A stretch of 10,929 bases of DNA, from the NCBI GenBank assembly GCA_003644825.1, contig QNDJ01000023.1, positions 1 through 10,929 on the forward strand. Direction: 5' to 3'. Position numbers and translations under genes: made by a program. Below the pieces are notes generated by a model. The model was not told the DNA's origin, searched no databases, and worked only from the letters and a program-made list of their open reading frames with translations. Source of the stretch: Candidatus Zhuqueibacterota bacterium (lineage in GTDB: Bacteria; SM23-31; B21-G16). Shown here one piece after another: positions 6,086 to 10,929 of this stretch (position 1 is the stretch's first letter; every line of letters begins with the position of its first letter).

Positions 6086-8166
6086 TATCTCCTTTTAAGT
6101 AAAACTTTTCTGGTGAGGTCAACTCTACCTTCTGCATCAATCCTTTTTATTTTTACTTCGACTTCGTCGCCAACTTTAAGTACATCTTCCACCCGATTAA
6201 TTCTCCGATGGTCTATTTCAGAAATATGGAGCAAACCCTCTTTCCCGGGAAGAAACTCCACAAACGCACCAAAATTTGCAATCTTTTTTACCTTTCCTTT
6301 ATATACTTTTCCAACTTCCGGAACAGCAAGTATTGAATCAATCATTTTTTTTGCATCTTCACCATCTTTCTTATTAAAAGATGAAATGAATACAGTTCCA
6401 TCAGGTTCAATACTGATAGTTGATGATGTTTTCTCCTGTATATCCCTTATAATTTTACCACCAGTACCTATTACAGTGCCGATTTCGGTAGGTTCAATTT
6501 TAAAGGCGATAATCTTTGGTGCATACTTGGATATATAAGGGCGCGGTTTTGATATCTTACTATCCATAATATCAAGAATTCTGTTTCGACCTTCCTCAGC
6601 TTTTTGAAGAGCATCACTCAGAATTTCATAGGAAATACCGGGAATCTTTATATCCATCTGGAAACCCGTAATTCCATCTCTTGTACCTGCAACCTTAAAA
6701 TCCATATCTCCAAGATGGTCTTCTATACCAAGTATATCCGATAAAATTGAAACATTTTCATTTTCTTTTATAAGTCCCATAGCGATACCGGCAACAGACT
6801 TTTTCGTAGGAACACCAGCATCCATCAGGGAAAGGGAACCTGCACAAACAGTTGCCATCGAAGATGAACCATTCGATTCAAGAATATCAGATACAATCCT
6901 TATAGTATAAGGGAATTCCTCTTCAGCCGGGATTACTGCTTTCAGTGACCTTTCAGCCAGATGACCATGACCTATTTCTCTTCTTCCGGGTCCCCTGATA
7001 GGTTTGACTTCCCCAACTGAAAAGGGTGGGAAATTATAATGGAGCATATAACTTTTCCAGAAATCTCCTTCCAGGCCTTCTATTTTTTGTTCATCTATTT
7101 TTGTGCCCAGAGTCGTAACAGCAAGAGCCTGGGTTTCCCCCCGGGTAAAAAGAGCAGAGCCATGGGTTCTGGGCAACAACGATATCTCAATCGAAATATC
7201 TCTTATATCAGCAACATTTCTTCCATCTGCTCTCACATTTTCTTCAATGACCATTTTTCTCATCAGGTTTTTTGTCAATTCTTCTAAGGCTCGTTCTATT
7301 ACAACTTCAGAATCAGGAAATTTTTCCTGAAGTTCCACATTTAGATTATCCAGAATTTCTTTAAACTTTCTGTTTCTTTCAGCTTTTCCCGGCGTATGGA
7401 TAGCAATGTTAATACTTTCTGTTGCTTTCTCTTTAACTGCTTCGAAAATCTCATTAAAAAAAGGCAGGGGCTCAACTTTTCTTTTTTCAATGCCTGCTTT
7501 TTCCCTGAGTTCATTTTGAAATGGTATAATTTTTCTTATTTCTGAATGAGCGAATTTAATGGCATCAATCATTTCTTCATTGGATATTTCTTTAGACTCT
7601 CCTTCAACCATAATAATGGATTCTTCAGATGCTGCAACAATCATATCGATACTGCTTTTATCAAGCTGGGAAAATGTGGGATTGAGTATATATTTACTTC
7701 CAATTTTACCAATCTTGACGGCTCCAATCGGGCCATTAAAAGGTATATCTGAAACAGAAAGAGCAGCCGATGCACCTATAATTCCCAGGAAATCAACATC
7801 ATATTCCTGGTCTGAAGATAATACAAAAACCATTATCTGGGTATCGTTAAAAAAATCTCTTGGAAATAATGGTCTAATGGGTCTGTCAATGAGTCTTGAA
7901 CTTAAAACTTCTTTTTCGGAGGGTTTTCCTTCTCTTTTGAAGAATCCACCGGGGATTCTACCCATTGAGTATGCCTTCTCACGATAATCAACAGAAAGAG
8001 GCATAAAGTTTCTCAGTTCTTTTATCTCTTTTTCAGCAACTACTGAAACAAGAACTACGTTATCTCCATATTTAACCCATGCAGAAGCATCAGCTTGCCT
8101 GGCAACTTTCCCCACCTCAATAGATAAAAACTTTTCACCAAGTGGAATTTCTTTTTTAATACCCAT
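6085..8166 (-). CDS. pnp: Polyribonucleotide nucleotidyltransferase (PNPase)
   Basis: PNPase degrades RNA from the 3' end by phosphorolysis and can add 3' tails; it acts as a trimer, often in a degradosome. At 693 aa it is full length. The domain order is first RNase PH core (about 12-142), all-helical linker domain (about 237-305), second RNase PH core (about 322-530), KH (about 552-612, with GTGG at 567-570) and S1 (about 618-688). Signatures in the catalytic core are PIRGPGRREIGHGHLAERSL (389-408) and DAGVPTKKSVAGIAMGL (449-465). The two acidic residues equivalent to E. coli D486 and D492 are D483 and D489 in EDHLGDMDFK. The start lies 9 nt after the DUF4340 stop. Its ribosome binding site (AGGAA, 8173-8177) overlaps that stop codon, so there is no room for a dedicated promoter or the usual upstream rpsO. 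The 3' end overlaps the M16 start by one base. Confidence 0.98.
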   Translation of the reverse strand: MGIKKEIPLGEKFLSIEVGKVARQADASAWVKYGDNVVLVSVVAEKEIKELRNFMPLSVDYREKAYSMGRIPGGFFKREGKPSEKEVLSSRLIDRPIRPLFPRDFFNDTQIMVFVLSSDQEYDVDFLGIIGASAALSVSDIPFNGPIGAVKIGKIGSKYILNPTFSQLDKSSIDMIVAASEESIIMVEGESKEISNEEMIDAIKFAHSEIRKIIPFQNELREKAGIEKRKVEPLPFFNEIFEAVKEKATESINIAIHTPGKAERNRKFKEILDNLNVELQEKFPDSEVVIERALEELTKNLMRKMVIEENVRADGRNVADIRDISIEISLLPRTHGSALFTRGETQALAVTTLGTKIDEQKIEGLEGDFWKSYMLHYNFPPFSVGEVKPIRGPGRREIGHGHLAERSLKAVIPAEEEFPYTIRIVSDILESNGSSSMATVCAGSLSLMDAGVPTKKSVAGIAMGLIKENENVSILSDILGIEDHLGDMDFKVAGTRDGITGFQMDIKIPGISYEILSDALQKAEEGRNRILDIMDSKISKPRPYISKYAPKIIAFKIEPTEIGTVIGTGGKIIRDIQEKTSSTISIEPDGTVFISSFNKKDGEDAKKMIDSILAVPEVGKVYKGKVKKIANFGAFVEFLPGKEGLLHISEIDHRRINRVEDVLKVGDEVEVKIKRIDAEGRVDLTRKVLLKRR

Positions 8167-8175
8167 TTTAAATTC

Positions 8176-9564
8176 CTACTTTTCTTTTTTTCCTTCTTCC
8201 TTAACCTGTTCTTCTATCAGGTCATTAACATGAAATTTCAGGTCGTTATATATAGAGTTCTTTACAAGATATAATTTTCCTCTTGTGCTGTTATAAAAAT
8301 ATCTCTGTTCTTTGTCTTTAATTTTTACCTTTTTACCAAGCAAAATTTTCTCTATGACACTGTCTTTTACTGAAAAAACAACTTCAATAGCTGGTTTATC
8401 CAATCCATAAGATTTTTTTCTGCTTTTTCTATATCTAAGAAATTTTTCAACTCTAAGGTATTCAAGGTCAGAGATTATACCATTTATTTTCCAGCTTTTT
8501 CCTCTACCTTCCTTAGGTGTGATTATTTTCCAGTTATTAGCTGTGTCTTTTTCACAAACAATTGTTGTATCTGGATAAACAAGCTCTATTTTATCAATAT
8601 CCTTTCTTTTTGAGTCTATTACAGTTTTATCTCTAAGGGTAAAAAGATTGACCATAAGTCTGTTTACCAGTGTAGAATCAACAAGAAAAACAGGTTTTCT
8701 GGAATCATCTTTTGCATAATAATTTCCATTTTTCTTTTTACCGATAAAAAGAGTCTTTTTTGCATCATTCGGTGATTGGATAAGTTCCAATTTTATGAAA
8801 GGTCGGTTCAATGCATATTTTCTCAAACTTTTAGGTTCTTCTTCAACGAATTTTCTTACTTTGGTGTTTTTAACTTTATTAAGGATTTTATCTACCTCAG
8901 ACTTATCAGCTTTAGAAGATACAGGTTTTTTCAATTCCCAGCTATCCACAGAAGCTTTTACGAGTTCAAAGTTTCTTCTCGGGGCTTTCAGGTAAATCCT
9001 GTTAATCCGAGAAGATTCAAATTCAAGAACGCTCTTATCTCTATACTCGAAAATGGTCGATTTTGATTTATCAAGCATAGCATTGTAGGTAAGAAATACC
9101 CTATCTCTCGCAGGTTTCATTGCAAAAGTGTAGTTTCCAACAGGGTTTTTATTCCCGATATAAAGAGTATCAACACCGTCTTTATGCTTGATTATGTATA
9201 TAGCCTGGGGGGGATTAAGCCCGAACTTTTTTAAATCTGTTGTATCTTTAATAGTCCTTTTAATTTCTGCAACTTCAAAATTAGATAGTAATCCATCGAT
9301 AAAAGATTTATCAGCTTTATAATTAAGAGGTTTTTTCAACCACCATATACCTGTAATTTTCTTGAAAAGTATTTCAGGATTTTCTTTTTCCTGTCTTTTA
9401 ATATATATTTCTTCAACGTCGATTTTATTAAAGTGAAATACCTTTTTAGCTGCTTCTTCTGCTTCCTGTTTTTTCTTTCCTCCGAGGAATTCAAACACAT
9501 AAGCATAAACAACCAGAACAACTAAAATAATTCCCAGTATAATTGTACTTTTAAACTTTTTCAT
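8176..9564 (-). CDS. DUF4340 protein, membrane-anchored, three internal repeats
   Basis: This 462-aa protein has an N-terminal membrane helix (about residues 7-27, KSTIILGIILVVLVVYAYVF) with a Lys-rich cytoplasmic start, so the remainder probably faces the periplasm or cell exterior. The body belongs to the DUF4340 family, usually encoded after a GldG-type ABC auxiliary protein. Three copies of a repeat of about 136 residues are visible. WWLKKP (74), WELKKP (209) and WKIITP (345) are equivalent, as are FGLNPP (114), YALNRP (250) and YGLDKP (386), then LYIGNK (134), LFIGKK (272) and ILLGKK (407). RDKSV (175) and RDKTV (311) close the first two. The tail (450-462) is highly charged (Glu/Lys). 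The role is unknown; context suggests an extracytoplasmic partner of the neighbouring ABC transporter. GAGGAG (9575-9580) lies 10 nt before the start, and the gene begins 21 nt after the gldG-like stop. Confidence 0.9.
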   Translation of the reverse strand: MKKFKSTIILGIILVVLVVYAYVFEFLGGKKKQEAEEAAKKVFHFNKIDVEEIYIKRQEKENPEILFKKITGIWWLKKPLNYKADKSFIDGLLSNFEVAEIKRTIKDTTDLKKFGLNPPQAIYIIKHKDGVDTLYIGNKNPVGNYTFAMKPARDRVFLTYNAMLDKSKSTIFEYRDKSVLEFESSRINRIYLKAPRRNFELVKASVDSWELKKPVSSKADKSEVDKILNKVKNTKVRKFVEEEPKSLRKYALNRPFIKLELIQSPNDAKKTLFIGKKKNGNYYAKDDSRKPVFLVDSTLVNRLMVNLFTLRDKTVIDSKRKDIDKIELVYPDTTIVCEKDTANNWKIITPKEGRGKSWKINGIISDLEYLRVEKFLRYRKSRKKSYGLDKPAIEVVFSVKDSVIEKILLGKKVKIKDKEQRYFYNSTRGKLYLVKNSIYNDLKFHVNDLIEEQVKEEGKKEK

Positions 9565-9585
9565 TTCTGCTTTACTCCTCTTTTT

Positions 9586-10929
9586 TTATCCTTTTCTTCT
9601 ATTAACATAAATAGAAACACCGGATAAAATTACAATAACCGGCATAATAACAAGAGTAAACCAGAAAACGAATTTTGTCTGTCGAGAACTGAGGTTAAGC
9701 CTTCTATCCTCAGGGTCTCTGGGGCGTATAGAAATGAGGTCTTTTTCTTCAGCCAGCCAGTTAATCGTATTCAAAAAAAGGTCTCCATTTCCTGCATTCC
9801 CATAATAGAGGTTGGATGCAAAATCTGAATCTCCAAAAATGACCATCTGAGCAGTTTTATCTTTCTGGTCCGGTAGATAAGCTCTTTCAAGGATTTTTGT
9901 TACAACTACACCAATAGCAAGGGGGCCCTTGAGGTCTTTCCCTTCATCATATTTAGCCCTATTGTTTTTAAGCTCTGTTTCACCCCAGCTATTTGATGAT
10001 GTTTCGCATAATTTACTCACTGTAATATCTTCTCCGGGATTTTCTTTTGGAACGATTGCTCTTGCAAGAGGATAAAAAGTAGCAACATTCCGAAAATCCT
10101 CCGTTATAATATGAGGCGGATATCGATTAACCAGCGGTGCTGCAGCACTCAACCCGAAAAACCTACCAAAACCACTGGCATCTATTACAGTAGTGTTTGT
10201 AACTTCCACACCCCATCTATCAAAAAAATCTTTATCGATGGGGGAATCAGGATCAAGGAGCCATAAAACTCTCCCACCATCATTCAAATAAGTATCAATA
10301 GAATCAATCTCTCCAGGGAAAAATGGCTTTTGGGGGCCATTAATTACAAGAACAGAACAGTCATCAGGGAATTTTCCTTCCTGGGCAATAAAAACCTTTT
10401 TTACATCATAATTTTCTTTCTCAATTTTTAGCCTTATCTGATTGTAACCATCCCTTTCACCGCTTTCAATATCCTTTTCTCCGTGCCCATCAGTGAAATA
10501 TATAACTTTCTTTCCTTCTCTTGTAACTTTTATAAGGGCATTGGTCAAATCATTCTCTTTTACAGTGGTAATTTTTTCTGATTTATCCCCGCATTCAATA
10601 ACCGTGGTATTATATTGAGTAACACCATAATTTTTTGTAATTCCTGGTTTTTTATCAGGGTCAATGAATTCAACTTTAATCTTCTTTGAAAAATATGTAT
10701 ATTCAGAAAGTAAATCCTGCATTCCTCTTTGTTCATTCGATTTGAAAAAGGCAGTTATTTTAACATCTTTTTTAAGGTTCTTAAGGATTTTTATTGTCTG
10801 TTCAGATAGGCTGAACTGCCCTGCAGCAGTTAAATCCATTCTGAATGTTTTCCTGTCAAAAATCCAGTTAATAACAACAAGTATGAAAAGAAAAATAATT
10901 ATAGATATTATTGCATTACTTCCATAAAC
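9586..10929 (-). CDS. GldG-family ABC transporter auxiliary protein, 5'-truncated by the window edge
   Basis: GldG-type proteins are membrane-anchored extracytoplasmic subunits that accompany an ABC permease and ATPase (GldF/GldA in gliding Bacteroidota); in other bacteria the substrate is unknown. The frame is open to the right edge. The 30 codons before the first in-window Met (10837-10839) encode YGSNAIISIIIFLFILVVIN and a short linker, the N-terminal membrane helix expected here, so that Met is internal and the true start is outside. Counted from that Met, family landmarks are MDLTAAGQFSLS (1-12), YFTDGHGEKDIES (114-126), and SVLVINGPQKPFFPGEID followed by GGRVLWLLDPDSP (about 161-200). 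A C-terminal membrane helix (about 390-412, FVFWFTLVIMPVIVILSGVS) ends in NRRKG. The layout of helix, large soluble domain, helix is typical. The permease and ATPase genes are expected upstream, beyond the right edge. Without gliding genes in view, a gliding role should not be assumed. Confidence 0.88.
   Translation of the reverse strand, partial: VYGSNAIISIIIFLFILVVINWIFDRKTFRMDLTAAGQFSLSEQTIKILKNLKKDVKITAFFKSNEQRGMQDLLSEYTYFSKKIKVEFIDPDKKPGITKNYGVTQYNTTVIECGDKSEKITTVKENDLTNALIKVTREGKKVIYFTDGHGEKDIESGERDGYNQIRLKIEKENYDVKKVFIAQEGKFPDDCSVLVINGPQKPFFPGEIDSIDTYLNDGGRVLWLLDPDSPIDKDFFDRWGVEVTNTTVIDASGFGRFFGLSAAAPLVNRYPPHIITEDFRNVATFYPLARAIVPKENPGEDITVSKLCETSSNSWGETELKNNRAKYDEGKDLKGPLAIGVVVTKILERAYLPDQKDKTAQMVIFGDSDFASNLYYGNAGNGDLFLNTINWLAEEKDLISIRPRDPEDRRLNLSSRQTKFVFWFTLVIMPVIVILSGVSIYVNRRKG

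Noticed and set aside
6113-6538. Plus-strand open frame of 141 codons opposite the 3' part of pnp
   Set aside because: It is Ser/Pro/Ile-rich low-complexity sequence arising from the antisense of Lys/Glu/Asp codons, a typical shadow.
7559-7987. Plus-strand open frame of 142 codons within pnp
   Set aside because: It is antisense to a highly conserved pnp region, has no family resemblance and no ribosome binding site that would support it.
10837-10839. ATG as the start of the GldG-family gene
   Set aside because: The upstream in-frame codons encode a membrane helix and linker expected at the family N terminus and stay open to the window edge.

Overview
The window is about 11 kb of AT-rich bacterial DNA. 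One gene, the 5'-truncated brxL at the left edge, is on the plus strand. Everything else is on the minus strand. The organism cannot be named from the sequence. The low GC content, the GldG/DUF4340 pair, the M16 protease directly after pnp, and a tRNA without an encoded CCA end suggest an uncultured or environmental Gram-negative-type lineage (for example an FCB-group or WOR-3-like bacterium). That placement is a low-confidence inference.

Left block (1-3102), accessory in character. Positions 1-1106 encode most of a short-form BrxL, the AAA+ Lon-like protein of BREX phage defence. Its reading frame is open through the window edge, so the gene starts outside, and the rest of a BREX operon should lie there. 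Convergent to it (1219-3102) is a membrane-anchored, exported protein of 627 residues from a widespread secreted family without known function. It is visibly richer in GC than its neighbours and carries a strongly basic insertion.

Middle block (3228-4762). Alanine dehydrogenase (ald), a short MerR-type regulator and tRNA-Pro(GGG) follow one another. The regulator stop codon lies 3 nt before the mature tRNA, and two of its bases can pair with the tRNA trailer. The tRNA 3' end faces the accessory block, so it may be an island junction.

Right block (4844-10929), housekeeping and envelope. The transcription order is a GldG-family ABC auxiliary protein (start outside the window), a membrane-anchored DUF4340 protein made of three repeats of about 136 residues, polynucleotide phosphorylase (pnp), and an M16 zinc peptidase. 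The genes are tightly packed: 21 nt, then 9 nt, then a 1-nt TAATG overlap. They look like one operon, joining a GldG-type transporter module to an RNA-degradation enzyme and a processing peptidase. The rpsO gene that often precedes pnp is absent.

No CRISPR array, insertion sequence, integrase or rRNA was seen. No gene-free stretch exceeds about 125 nt. The only clear anti-phage component is brxL, and it belongs to a known system. Nothing in the window demonstrates a wholly new one.
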